Positions 44,555-56,285 of a stretch of DNA of 64,000 bases are shown one piece after another. The position numbers and the translations under genes are program-made. Numbering within the stretch: the first letter of the stretch is position 1; every line of letters begins with the position of its first letter. The stretch comes from Oryza sativa Japonica Group (lineage: Eukaryota; Streptophyta; Magnoliopsida; Poales; Poaceae), in the NCBI RefSeq assembly GCF_034140825.1, contig NC_089045.1, positions 1,360,501-1,424,500 on the forward strand, given 5' to 3'. The notes beneath the pieces were generated by a model. It did not search any database. It saw nothing but the letters and a program-made list of their open reading frames with translations, and was not told the origin of the DNA.

Positions 44555-45519
44555 GCCTCGCGCGTTGTGGCGCCAACCAAACACACACTTCGTCAACTTC
44601 AAAGGGGAATAGATTTTGCCGATTTGGAGGGTATAAACTAAATTTGTTAATATATCAAGGGTGAAATGGTAATTATTTCATCTCATGACATATTTCGAAG
44701 AGACCCCTGTAACAACCAAAATTACTGGTCTTGGTGGAATCGCAGCGGCCTGCAGATCTCCTCTTCTCCGACTCAATCATTCGCCCTGCGCTGCACAAGG
44801 GGAGGGGAAGGAAAGGAAAACCAATTGGATCTCTCAATTAATCGGGTCAGGAGCAAGCGGCCTCCACGCAACGCGGGAGGTAATCAGGTAGTGCGATGCC
44901 ACTGCTTACCTGCTTTTCTGTTCTTAATTTCGCCGATGTTTTCCCCTCTACTGAAATTTCTTTAAACTGTCTCGAATTGTCGATGCATTCGCGGGGAAGG
45001 GAAATTTTCTGTTCTTGTTCGTAGTTTCTTGGCTCAACCTCTCCATCGGCTGCAGTTTGGGATTTCAATTTGGGCGCCAATTATGGGTAGCTTTCGGTGA
45101 CATCTGACTGTTAGGTTTGTCAGCACTCAACCAAATGGCCTGGCCGCGAGTTTGTGCAAATTTCTTTCGTCCTTTTGTTGAATTGGGCGTAAATTTGATG
45201 TATGCTCTTGCCTACATTACTTGTAGTTATGTGGAACACGCCGAGCAGAACAATTTCATGGTCTTAGTGTACTCTGATACAAGTAATGTTTTCTTCAGTT
45301 TGGTGGGAGATGTCAAACTTTGTTTGCTACCACTAGCGATGGCTGCTTGGTTTTGTACCTGTATTTCATGTTGACCTAGAGCATGTTTTGCTTCACCGTG
45401 TTGTTTTTTTGGAGTTGTACTCCACAAATTTTTGTTGGTGCCACTATCTATTGGTTGGTTGGTTTCAATATAAATTTTTCAATAATCTCTTTGGCGTTCC
45501 AATTTTTCCTACATAACAG
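44555..45519 (+). promoter_or_regulatory. Shared promoter region, ELMO 5' leader exon and leader intron
   Basis: The GDSL start codon (minus, 44554) and the ELMO gene diverge here. A good donor (GGGAG/GTAATC, exon end 44879) and acceptor (CATAACAG, 45519) enclose a probable leader intron 44880-45519; the first ELMO exon would lie at about 44.75-44.88 kb, leaving roughly 200-300 bases of common promoter. No TATA box is evident. Leader exon is inferred, not seen in a transcript. Confidence 0.5.
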
Positions 45520-45555
45520 GCATGATTCATGCAATACACTGACTGAAAAAATAGT

Positions 45556-47913
45556 ATGGCTTCAAAAGCCATTAAAAGGAAGCCTTACACTGCTGATATT
45601 GATAGAAGCGAAAAACAGATGGAGACGATCATACCAGATTCTGTAAGAGAACCTCTTCTAGGAAACAGAACTCATGAAAGCAAATCCGAGGTTAGTGAAA
45701 TTTCTCCAAATCATATGAATCCAGGTTATTAACCGCATTTTAGTTCTTCATGCGCCTTACCCCTTTTCTCGTACTTTTTTTTTATAGAGACATGAGCCTA
45801 ATATGCAGCCAAATTTATGGGATGGAAAAGGACAAGAGCGCCTTGGTTGGATGCATGTTATATCGACTTTTATTGCTCAATCTGTAAGAAAGATAGGTAA
45901 CTATCATGAATATGATTCCAGAGAAGTGGATTTTTTAGTGTCTTACTGCCCTCTTGAATGTACACAGCAGAATGCTTAAACTTGACCTTTTAGAACATTT
46001 ACTATCTGAAAAATCTTCTTTTTTTTCCAGGAAATGCGCTCTCTCAGTTTGGACCATTGCTAGCAAAGTTCTTTAGTAGGTCTTGTGCTTCCCATGGTTC
46101 ACATGATGAACAGGCAGTTCTACTTGATCTCAGTCCACTACAGGTATAATCAGTGCTGGCACATGCAGATCTCCTATTTCCATTTAAAATACCATATGAT
46201 TGATGGGTTAAGTTTCCCATCAAAAGCATGAATTCTTATGAGTATCAGATGTGACATGTTAATTTCATGTAAATATTTTGAGATATTTCAAACCTTTTAC
46301 TGAAGTATGAAGGAAAATATATTTTCTTCCTCAGTAGTTTAAGCATTTGAATGAGTTGTTTCGAGCATACTCTCGACATCTTTGATGCTCAATTCATCTT
46401 TCATTTATTTTTTATCGTTTTTTACAATAATAAAAGTTCTTGTTTGCTTTTGTGATTATTCATGGACAAAAATGTTGGTATATCCATGAACAATATCATG
46501 GTAACATCCATGAAACTTGTTATTTCTTCCACAACACTCATTTAGTAGTTGAATTGCATGCTTTAAAAATTCAAATGAATTCTTGACTTGGTTTATTAAT
46601 TCCAACCCTTCTGTTCTACAGGAGCATCGATGGCATCTTTATGTTATTCTTGACTGTTTCAAGTTTTTACATTTAGGAACTTTTTTACATGATACTATGG
46701 TTTTGACAGTTCCATGTTTACTTTATAGGAAGAGAGACTGAGGTTCTTGAGACAGAGATTAAATGTGCCATTTGACAGTTCCTCTGTCAAGCATCAGGTT
46801 CCGCTTCTGTACCTAACTACCTATAGGCCTTTGGTATTCTTGTTCTATTGTTCTCACCAATGGGACACCAATTTTCTTGCTCAGAAGAAATGATAAACTG
46901 AACAATTCATATACTAACATTCATGATAGTAAAATATTTCATTTTTTCTATGACAGGATGCTCTGAAAGAACTTTGGAGATTAGCTTATCCCAGCCGACA
47001 ACTTCCTCCTCTGAAATCAGATCTATGGAAGGAGATGGGCTGGCAGAATTCTGATCCAGCAACTGATTTTAGGTTCGTTTCGCTAATCCCTAGTAATGAT
47101 TTTAGGATATATATATAAGCTGTCATGCATTTATCAACACCGCTTGAACCTCGACAACTAATCTTTTGAAGTATCTAATGCTTGCAGAGCAGGGGGGTTC
47201 ATGTCCTTGGAAAATTTAATATATTTTGCTAGAAATTACCCAGTATGTTTCTATTAATCATGAACATTTACTCCGCATTAGTCTGCTGTTATTGGGTGAT
47301 TTGATTAGGTACAATGCTCAATGTCTGCTTTAACATGCAGGATTCCTTTCACAGTTTATTACACAAGGCGGATGGTAAGAGATCTGAATGGGAATATCCC
47401 TTTGCAGTAGCTGGCGTGAACATATCTTATATGTTAGTGCAAATGTTGGACCTGCAATCAGGTGAAATTTGCAGTAACACCTTATCTTTGGGCCAATTTA
47501 CCTCCTTTGCTCTTGACTTCGAACTCTCTTTTTTTTTCAGCTCTATGCAGAGCTACAGCTTATCTCTTTCACTTCTTTTGTAGGAAAAATGGGCACAAAA
47601 GTCAGTTCTCAATTTGTTCAACTACTTAGAGAAGACGAGATGGCTTTTGATAACCTTTTCTGTATGGCCTTTCAGATGCTTGACGCTCAGTGGCTCACAA
47701 GACAAGCTAGTTATATGGAATTCAATGTGTGTTCTCTGTAGAACATCTGGTCTCTTCTATTGGCTTCTCATTCTACCACCTTATTCAGTTGTCTTCATTT
47801 CCATTTTTCAGGAGGTTCTAAAGTCCATGCGTATTCAGTTAGAACAAGAACTTACTATCGGAAGCATTTCTTGTGTTCAGGAGATGCCATCATTTAGGTT
47901 GCTAAAAAGGTAG
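45556..47913 (+). CDS. ELMO/CED-12 domain protein
   Basis: Nine coding exons (45556-45690, 45788-45896, 46031-46143, 46729-46797, 46957-47072, 47188-47242, 47341-47461, 47584-47726, 47812-47913), 320 aa. The start MASKAIKRKPYTADIDRSE lies just after a leader-intron acceptor. The ELMO domain spans about 125-300: LRFLRQRLNVPFD, DALKELWRLAYP, LKSDLWKEMGWQ, GGFMSLENLIYFARNYP, WEYPFAVAGVNISYML and DNLFCMAFQMLDAQWL. Animal ELMO proteins help activate Rac through DOCK partners, and ELMOD proteins act as GAPs for Arf/Arl GTPases; plant members are single-domain proteins of unsettled role. Arginine-rich RLRFLRQRL precedes the domain. No signal peptide or membrane segment. 3' end faces the WRI1-type gene. 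Confidence 0.93.
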
Positions 47914-48712
47914 CCATGTTTGTTGTTTACAGAAAGGAGTGTATCTTACTTGTCAGTAGGATCTTGTGCATACTACCGATTCTTTCATTGGTTGTACAAC
48001 ATGACACACTGTAAGATTATTTATCATAGAATAATAAACCCAGTATATATCTGGTACTTTGGTAAGTGTTCAATGTTTTCTGGGGTAACAATTTAAGTAT
48101 TTCTCTAATGAAAATTACCTGCAACAGGTTTGCTTCTTAAAACATGTGACAAATGTAAGTAAAGTAAATATCTTTTATTAACATTGCTGATGTTTGGAAT
48201 ATCAATAAAAGATGCAGCATTTATGCATTCATGCCTCAACCAAGATGTATAGTATAGTTTATTCTGAAAGTTAGATAGATTTACATATTGTGATTTCTGT
48301 ATAACATATGCTCCATTACCTTATAAAACTGTGAACTACCCAGAGTTTTCTTGTGGGAATACCTATAGTACTACTCAAGCATTCAAGATTCTGAGTAATC
48401 AGAATTAACTAGCTCAATCTAGGGTAAGGGAGAAAATTGTCTCCCTAGTTAATCAATCAGCCTTGGGGGTATTACAAGAAAAGGAACACAGACACTTGTC
48501 TCATGCCAAGTTGAATGCCTTTGGGTTTCTAGGAGACTAGGACCATAGGGAGAAGCATATGAATCTTCCCCACCTGAACAGAACGCCTACAGAAGCTTTG
48601 CTTCTTTGTGGCAGTGCCATTGGACAGAGAAATATACCCCAAGATAAAAACCTGAAAACTTCCCTGTATATCTCAAGATTTTCAACACCCAGAAACACAC
48701 ACACAGAGAGAA
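47914..48712. other. Convergent 3' spacer
   Basis: Between the stops of the ELMO gene (plus) and the AP2 gene (minus). Must hold both 3' UTRs. No further exon or repeat supported. Confidence 0.6.
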
Positions 48713-51700
48713 TCAGTTGCACACACTGATCATTTTTTGAGGGCAGGAGATATTGTTTGCTTGAGGAGATATTCGCTCCCTATCTGAAATTGAAATGTCC
48801 TTATCTAAAAAATCTGAAATGTCCTTGTCTAAAAAATCTGAAATGTCCTTCTCCAACATATTGCATTCCTCAAACAAATTGTATTCTGTCACACCTGAGT
48901 TATCCATGCTGTTGCCGCCTTCAGTTATACTGGAGCACCCTTCAAATAGGTACTCCATGCCGCCTTCGAAAGCCTCATCATTGAACCATTCACTGAAATT
49001 CATCGAGTTGCTGAAGTAAGCCCCAGGCATTGTATCCAATTCATAATCCAAGCAAGGGCTCCAGAGGCTTTCTTCAATGCCATCAACAATTGGAAGGGGT
49101 TCATTCATGCATTCAGCGCTGTCATCGGCTGCAAGTGGCTCATTGTTGTCACTTGATGTATTTGCTTCACTGGAACTGAGCTCTTGGACTGCATTCTCAC
49201 TTCGGTCATCATCTTGAGGCTCTTCATGTAATGCTGGCACCACCTGTAGCTCTTGTTGCAGTTGTGCCAGTAACTGTGGTTCCTGTTGCAGCTGTGCCAG
49301 TAACTGTGGCTGGTCCAGGTAGCAGCTGATGTCGAAGTTGGTTACCGCATTGGCACCTCGGTATTCAATTGCAGCAAGATCATAGGCCTTGGCTGCCTCC
49401 TCTTGAGTATCTGTAAAAAGAGGTACGTTTGTTGAAATGAGAACAAATTTTCTGGTGAGACACTGAATCTTTGGGGCAACTTAGTACTACTAGGAGTCAT
49501 GAATACTTCTAGTAACATTGGCATTACAGAATTGATCAGGTCATGCTGTATAGATTTAAGACTTTAGAAAATGAATGCATTGGATCTTAATACTGAGAGA
49601 TGCTGAATTGCATCCCATATTCACATTTTTTTTCACTTTCTAGTTTGACATGTGCTGGACACCATCTGAGATCTGGCATGACTTTTCCCACATTGTTGGT
49701 AACTAGAACTGTGCTGGCAACCTTCTGTTTACTAGTAATCGGTGAACACTGTTCACTTTCCCTTTTTTTCTTTCTTTAGTTGTGATGAAAGTAGTGATGA
49801 ATCCATCTGTGTGGTTCTGGATCTTGAATCTTGATCTAGTTTGGCACAGGGGGGGTAATAGCCTAGTAGGGCATTCTCCATGCACGTGAAGTGAGCACTT
49901 GCAACTGGCTGCTGACTCACTCAGCTAGCTCTAGTGGAAAGAGCCGGCAGTGATGAACAATTGAAGATCCCTATGCACCATCTGGTTTTTACTACTGGCA
50001 TTGCAGCACCACTCACGTGCTTGTCACATGCATTTCCAAGTCATGTACCATATAATGTATCTATACTAGGATTTTGTCTAGTAATTAGGACATGGTGGTG
50101 ATCAAGACATGGGGCTTGTTTTTATGCTATTTCTAGGGCAAATTGGGCAGTCTTCTGGGGATTGCATACAGGATGGTATCTTGGTCTCATGGTCTTTGAT
50201 CTTGACAGCAGGAAAATATTTTCTGATTTTTTTAAGTAAAAGAAAAGGAAGTTTCAACACTATGCTTCCATATCAGTGATATCACCAGCTCACTTAATTT
50301 ATAGTAAAATGGAGAGTTTGTGGTTCAAAAACATACAAGGAGAATAATATATACTACTATCTCTGTTCTAAAATATAAGCATTTTTAGAATAGTCCTAAA
50401 TCAACATTTTTAACTTTAACTATTAATAATGAAAAATTAAAAAGAGCAATCACGTAAGAATAATGTTACCAGATTATAGAGTAAATTTCATAAAACTACA
50501 GGTATTTTGCACAATTTATTACAAAACTACATATTTAAAAGCTTGTCTCACAAAACTACAGATTTAGTGTCTCCGTTTATCACAAAACTACAGGTAGTTT
50601 GTACAATCTATCACAAAACTACAGATTTAAGAACTTGTTTCACAAAACTATAGATTTAGTGTATTCGTTTATCACAAAACTATACATTTAGTGTCTTCAT
50701 TTATCACAAAACTACAGATTTAGTGTCTCCATTATCACAAAACTACAAGTTTTAACAATGCTAAAACTTGTAGTTTTGTGATGATGAAGCCATTAAACTT
50801 GTAGTTTTGTGATAAATGAAGATATTAAATCTGTAGTTTTGTGAAACAAGTACTTAAATCTTTAGTTTTGTGATATATTGCCCAAAGTACCTGTAGTTTT
50901 GTGATAAACGAAGCCACTGAATCTGTATTTTTGTAAAACAAGTTCTTAAATCTGTAGTTTTGTGATAGATTGTACAAAATATCTGCAGTTTTATGAAATT
51001 TACTCAAACTAGTATCATAATATGCAACTCTTTCATTTAAGATAACTTGTTTTTATAAATATTATTGTTCAAAGTAGCATCCCGAAAATTATATTGAAAT
51101 CTAAAACTGTCTCAATTTTGAGACAGAGGAAGTACTACCTAGTAAGCAATCCTCAAGAAAAGCAAGGGGTCAAATCTACATCGAAGGGAAACAAGAAAAA
51201 CACGCCATTTAATTTCGCAGATGGGTTGATCAACCATCATAAATTTTGGTAAAAGTTAGGTGGCCGGCTTACAGCAGGCAAATTCTCCAACAAACAAGAG
51301 CGGCTTGTCAATGCTAGTAATCAACATTTGATTAAGGTAAGTGGGCTCCAAGAAAGAAGAGCAAAGAGCATGAAAGATTGGATGAAAGAATACGTACCGA
51401 AAGTACCCAGGTAGAGGTACTTGTTCCCCAGGACCCGCCCTATCCGTGCCTCCCACCGCCCATTGTGGTGATGCCTGAACAAAACCAGACAAAAAAAAAG
51501 TTCAGAAATGAATTACTAACAGACAGCTGCTAGCTCTGAACAAAATGGAAACAGCAAGTTGGTAGCACTGGCACCACAATACAGTAACTGATATTGGAAG
51601 CAGATTTCATCAAGAAAGAGAGAAGCTTAAAACTTTTGCAGTTCTGACTTTTCCTAGATGCATGCATGACATTGCACGAAACTGACACAAGAAAGAAGAG

Positions 51701-53699
51701 GCCATGGACCATGGAGCATGCATGCAGAGCATACACGGCTGGCAAATGACGTTGCCAGCTGATGAATGCCACCCTAGCTAGCAATGCTATGCTGACTCAT
51801 CATTCAGGTCAAGAGAGAGAGAGAGAGAGATTAATTAGAGTTAATTAATCAGTAGTCCTACCTGGCAACGCCTCTGTACTTGGAGACACCCCTGGAGAAA
51901 CCGCTGCTCCGGCGGCGGAGGGAGGCCAGGTACTCCTCCCTCGACACACCCTCCATCTCCGACCTCTCCTTCTCATATTCCTCCAGCTGCAATAATTCGC
52001 ATTATCTTCAGTAATAATTCAGATTACACAAGTCGCAATTGTCTAGTGGTAAGTTGGCAAACTTACTGGGAAATTGAGCACTGTCTCAGGACCCCAGTAC
52101 TTAAGAGCTGCAAGGTCATATGCACGAGCAGCTGCCTCTTCACTATCATAAGCCCCTAAACATCATTAAACATTGCACTAATGTTCAGAAACAGACCAAA
52201 CACCAAAACATTAAGTAGTTATGTAACAACTAGTTGCTATATGCCTATATTCTTAGGGATAAACTGTTTTCATATTGAGACAAACCAAGGATGTGACAGA
52301 TCAAACAAAGGAAATCTAAGATTATACAAGAACAGGAAGCAACATGCAGCATGAATCTGACAAAACAGGTGTGTATAGACAACTAGCTTGTGGGACTTAC
52401 CCAAATAGACTAATGAGAGGAGCATCAAGCAGCAGCAGATCAAGGTCACATGCGCATCACAAGGGCAAGGTCCCCCAAAGATAACAGCAAAAAAGAAAGG
52501 AGATAAAAAAAGCTTAATCAGAATGTCAGCCTTAAAAAATTCGCTCCACTTTATAGTAATAAGCTTTGTACTAATGGCCGATGTATCAAGATCCTTGGCA
52601 GTATACAGAAGTACACCAAGGACCTTGTATGTTTCCCTTTTTCTTTCATTATAGTACATTATACTGTAAAAATACTCGTATTTAACTTTCTTTAGTATTT
52701 TCAGAGAAAATTCAGGTTAAAAATCCTTAAAAAAAATCAGGCAACTAATGCATGTTGCGATCAATGTACCTTGCCTCCCTTTCTTCTTGTTCTGAAGTGA
52801 AGTGGAGCAATTCTTGTCCCACAGATGGGCCTCAAATCTGCCAGTCCACCGATGCCTGTTTATACATACAGATACATGCATGCAACAAATGATTCCACCG
52901 TATATTGAATTTATTGATGATTGATAAATAAGCAGCATTAAGCATTAGTGTTTGCTTTACAGGAGGAAGAAAAACTGAAGGAGTTGACCACCCCAGCAGT
53001 AAATGTAGACCAACCAACTCCCTACTTCCCAGCTAATAATAATTGACTCACTCCAAGGGGAGGAGCAGCAAGAAAAAAAGATTAAAAATGGGAATTATGA
53101 GATCAAGAAATGGATCCGATCGATCATGCTCGCCAACCTCCAAAAGATGAGGCATGAAAAGGGGAGCAGACTCACCACCCAGAAAACGATAAAAATAATT
53201 CATGATCTCTGACATGCAAGTGAAATGTTCAGAAACAGATTGGAAAGAAGCGGCTGATAATTTCGGGAGCCTGAAATGATGGAAACGATGCGGAATTTTG
53301 GGCTGAAAATCAGCCATTGATTAGCTAGCGGCAATGCAGGATGAATTCGCGACTGAAATCAAGAGGGGATCAGAAAGAACAGCAGAACTGGGATCAGAGG
53401 GATGGAAGCAACTGACCATGCAGAGACGCATACCTGGTGACTCCCCTGTAGATAGAACTCCTCTTGCCGCCGCCGCCGCCGCCACCGCCATTGGAAGAAG
53501 GATCAACCACCTCCTTGCTCTCCTTCTTGGGCCTCTTGGCCTTGCCGGTGCTCTTGTCCGTCCTCGGCCTCGCCCTCCTCTTGCAGGGCATCGACATGGG
53601 CGAAGAGGAATCCTCGGAGGAAGAGGAGGAAGGAGACGACGGCGAGGATGATGCAGATGGAGAAGATGATGCGGGATCAGGAGACGATCTCTTCGCCAT
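48713..53699 (-). CDS. WRI1: WRI1-type double-AP2 transcription factor
   Basis: Nuclear regulator; WRINKLED1 relatives switch on glycolytic and fatty-acid synthesis genes through AW-box sites. Seven exons: 53699-53434, 52855-52770, 52409-52401 (9 nt), 52155-52067, 51986-51862, 51474-51398, 49410-48713; 449 aa. Ser-rich N-tail with basic stretches ([18 protein letters not shown]), then AP2 repeat 1 (about 82-149; [40 protein letters not shown]), the linker [20 protein letters not shown], and AP2 repeat 2 (about 186-245; [22 protein letters not shown]). The microexon codes for V-Y-L between GRQ and GAYD, the known WRI1 landmark. The C-tail is acidic with Gln-rich repeats (QLLAQLQQE twice) and a threefold KDIS(DFLD) repeat. 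Whether it is the main rice WRI1 or a paralogue is from memory. Intron 6 is 2 kb and holds nested transposons. Confidence 0.94.
50354..51132. mobile_element. Stowaway-like MITE split by a fold-back element
   Basis: Left piece starts CTACTATCTCTGTTCTAAAATATAAG, right piece ends CTCAATTTTGAGACAGAGGAAG before TA (51133-51134); the ends are inverted copies of the Stowaway type. The element is interrupted by 50479-51005. It lies in the intron between exons 6 and 7 of the AP2 gene. Confidence 0.7.
50479..51005. mobile_element. Fold-back element with tandem-repeat arms, Mutator-like
   Basis: 527 bp from GAGTAAATTTCATAAAACTAC to GCAGTTTTATGAAATTTACTC (inverted). Arms of about 260 bp are built from many variants of TATCACAAAACTACAGATTT and its complement, meeting at ACTTGTAGTTTTG. 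Ends share GAGTAAA with the elements at 24578 and 38132. No clear 9-bp duplication is visible here (flanks CAGATTATA and AAACTAGTA), so superfamily rests on ends and structure. Confidence 0.75.
52401..52409 (-). other. 9-nt microexon of the AP2 gene
   Basis: Minus strand TTAG/TCTATTTGG/GTAAG: acceptor, nine coding bases, and strong donor. With one base from the previous exon it codes Val-Tyr-Leu and restores the AP2 strand KKGRQ-VYL-GAYD. Skipping it would remove three residues in frame from the DNA-binding domain. Confidence 0.93.
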
Positions 53700-53780
53700 G
53701 ATCTCTCGCGTTGGTGCAGGTGCAGGTGAGGTGACGAGGAGGAGGAGAGGCAACGAAGTGGAGCCCCGGAGGTTTTGTAA

Positions 53781-53787
53781 TTTATAG
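53781..53787 (-). promoter_or_regulatory. TATA box of the AP2 gene
   Basis: Minus strand reads CTATAAA, 82-88 nt upstream of the start codon at 53699, predicting a leader of about 50 nt. The sequence is GC-rich on both sides. Confidence 0.6.
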
Positions 53788-53867
53788 CGGAGGGGGGAAC
53801 GAAAGTAAGTGCAGTGCAGAGATGGGTTTTTTGGGTTGCTAATCACCATCATCAGCATTAACTGAAG

Positions 53868-54650
53868 ATGACACCTCTGTTTTTTTTGTATTTTTGTGCG
53901 TCAGGGCCTCAAGCTGGCCACCATACGACTCTACGAGAATAGGAGTCAATTTTGATACACTTATTCATTATTCTTTTATTTTATTTCAGAGATTTCCTCT
54001 GTTTTTAATATATTATTATTATTGATATAAGTGTGCATTGCATTGTGCACAAGTAGTGGTCGTATTCAGATTTCTTTTTCTTTCTTTATTTTTGCAGATT
54101 TCGGTACACGTGCAGACGCTCATATACACACGTGTATACTCACCTTCTATAAATACATACGCTATCTCTATGAACACCTTTAAAGATTAGGCAAGGAGAT
54201 TGTCGTTTCTGAATTGACATAATTTACATGGGAAGTACACCGATAATAATATCTTGAGATTTGCGAAGATACAGACCAAATTTACATAGCATGGCAGATG
54301 ACGCACTGGCAAATTAACTCAAGATGACACCTTGTTTTTTGTATTTTTGCGCGTCAGGGCTCTGCTGGACACCGAAGATTAGCAATCAATTTTGCTGCAC
54401 TTATTTTAATTTGTTTCTTTTTGAGAGATTTCCTCTGTTTTAATTATATTATTAATGAGTATGAAAGGTACAAACCTGAGATAGTTTCTGGAAGGACACA
54501 ATTTCCACGGAGACTACACCGAGTCACTGGCAATATTTGCGATGTTGAACTGCCATTTGCCCAAGCTACACTTCATTTTTACATAGCAGGGTACACTAGG
54601 AAGTAAACAAGCTCATAAATGACTGCAAATTAAACGTTACTGGAGATGAT
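53868..54650. repeat. Diverged tandem duplication upstream of the AP2 gene
   Basis: A block starting GAAGATGACACCTCTG...TATTTTTGTGCGTCAGGGC and running through GAGATTTCCTCTGTTTTTAA (53868-54010) recurs at about 54318-54455 (CAAGATGACACCTTG, TTTTTGCGCGTCAGGGC, GAGATTTCCTCTGTTTTAA). The sequence that follows each (ACATAGCATGGCAG / ACATAGCAGGGTAC) is also related, and a third start appears near 54630, so the unit is about 320-450 bp. Confidence 0.6.
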
Positions 54651-56285
54651 TTTTTTTTGTCTATATTGAACCGTAAGTCTTACTGCAAGAGCTTTCACCT
54701 CTGATTCAGATCAGTGACAGACTTGCAGTGAGTTAATTCTACAGAAAGAGGACAAAGCAACTTAAACTAAAAATGGACGGACGGACGGACGCCGCTGGGT
54801 CAGGGTCCTTAGACTGAAGAAACAAACGAAGGTGCATAGCATAGCAGCTACACAAGGAGACGAATAGCATCGGGACGTGAAAAAGAAACAACACATGTAA
54901 CATGTAACACTGAAAAATCAAAGACATTAGTGCCATGTGTCCAAATGGCAGAGCTCTGCAGCCATGCAAAATATGCAATTCCTCATTCAGAGGAAAGCAT
55001 CCTACTAGCCATGCAACCACAACACCTGTCCCCAACATTCAGAGCAACCTACTGTGTCTGTGTGCAGTCAGTCAATTACTGTACACAACAAGCATCTACT
55101 GTAGCTCCGATGCAACGACCCCCTTTCGATGAAGAATCATCAAACAAACAGTGCATCCTTCAATTAGAAAATTCAGCAATTACTCATGCTGTATTACTGG
55201 AGTACTACAGATCATGTGAAACATGTGTGTTGTGTTGTACCGTGGATGACGGTTTGATGGCTGACCGTGATGACCTCAATATTTGAGTAAATTAGTCATC
55301 CCAATTAAGCTCCCATGCCTGACTGCCAAATTATTTGTTTTGTAGTAGATCATACTCACCAAAATGGTTTATCACGAGTCTGTTTTCTGACCACATTTTT
55401 GTCTAGACAGTCTGCTGCAGTTGCCCAGATGATTAGTAACCTGACTCCTGACTGACTGTCGATATTAGACCGACTGACGTCTTGTGTCACCACCATGATG
55501 TCCGTCCAGCTTGTTCACATTCATCAGCAGGGTAAGACATGCAATCACAACAACTAACACTAGGTTTATGTAGTATAGGGTGGTCCATGATGCAGAAATA
55601 TGAATATTCTCAACTCTAAATTCTAAAAAAAAAAAAAGAGAGACATGTTTCTTGTAGTACAGGCAGTACGGTACGGTGAATGTTTGGTTTGGTTGTTAAA
55701 CACGTTTCTCATCTACTTTGCCTGCATTTGAGGTGCTAGAGTGAAGATAAATCTTAGGTTGCCAGATTATTCAAATATTCAATCAAGATAAAAGAAATTC
55801 CAAGCTTTTCCATCTAACATCTCCCTCATTAGACCAGAAACATGCTTGCTTGCAAGCTACCTGACAATGCAACCGTCCACGGACTGATTGCATATCGTAC
55901 AAAAATTTCTGTAACACAAAACAGCACTAGTCAAACCTGAAGCTTTCATGGAACCAAACCATCTCTAGAATGAGCTTGCACTCCAATTTGTTATAATATC
56001 CAATAAAGCACACACTCTCTCCTGGTATTACTGTAGTAATGATCAAATTTCAATGTTCAGAAGAAACACCATTAAATCATGAATTGGATTTAAAACATGT
56101 GTCCTTCCATGTAACATAGTCCTACAGAGACAGCTGCCAACAGCAGTCGATGCAAACTTCTGGTTTTCATTTGGTATAACTTAAAAAGGATGAAATGTGC
56201 AAAGATATTGCAAATAGAAATGGATGTTGTAGAATCAAATGCGAACTGTTTCAGAGCTATCCACAAGAATAGATATAATATTTCT
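54651..56285. other. Spacer, no gene seen
   Basis: Between the AP2 promoter and the 3' end of the next minus-strand gene. Frames up to 118 codons exist but have no domain, splice or codon-use support. A short (GGAC)4-like run is at 54774-54790. Confidence 0.5.

Noticed and set aside
43653-44664. Plus-strand frames of over 200 aa opposite the GDSL gene
   Set aside because: Arg/Ala-rich antisense shadows of a GC-rich exon; the minus-strand frame shows signal peptide, GDS motif and proper splice sites.
54090-54313. Possible SINE or other dispersed cereal repeat (GTGCAGACGCTCATATACAC...)
   Set aside because: The phrase looks familiar from cereal genomes, but no tRNA-like promoter boxes, tail or target duplication could be defined.
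54739-55286. Opposing frames of 99 and 118 aa
   Set aside because: No recognisable motif, poor codon composition and no splice context; length is within chance for this composition.
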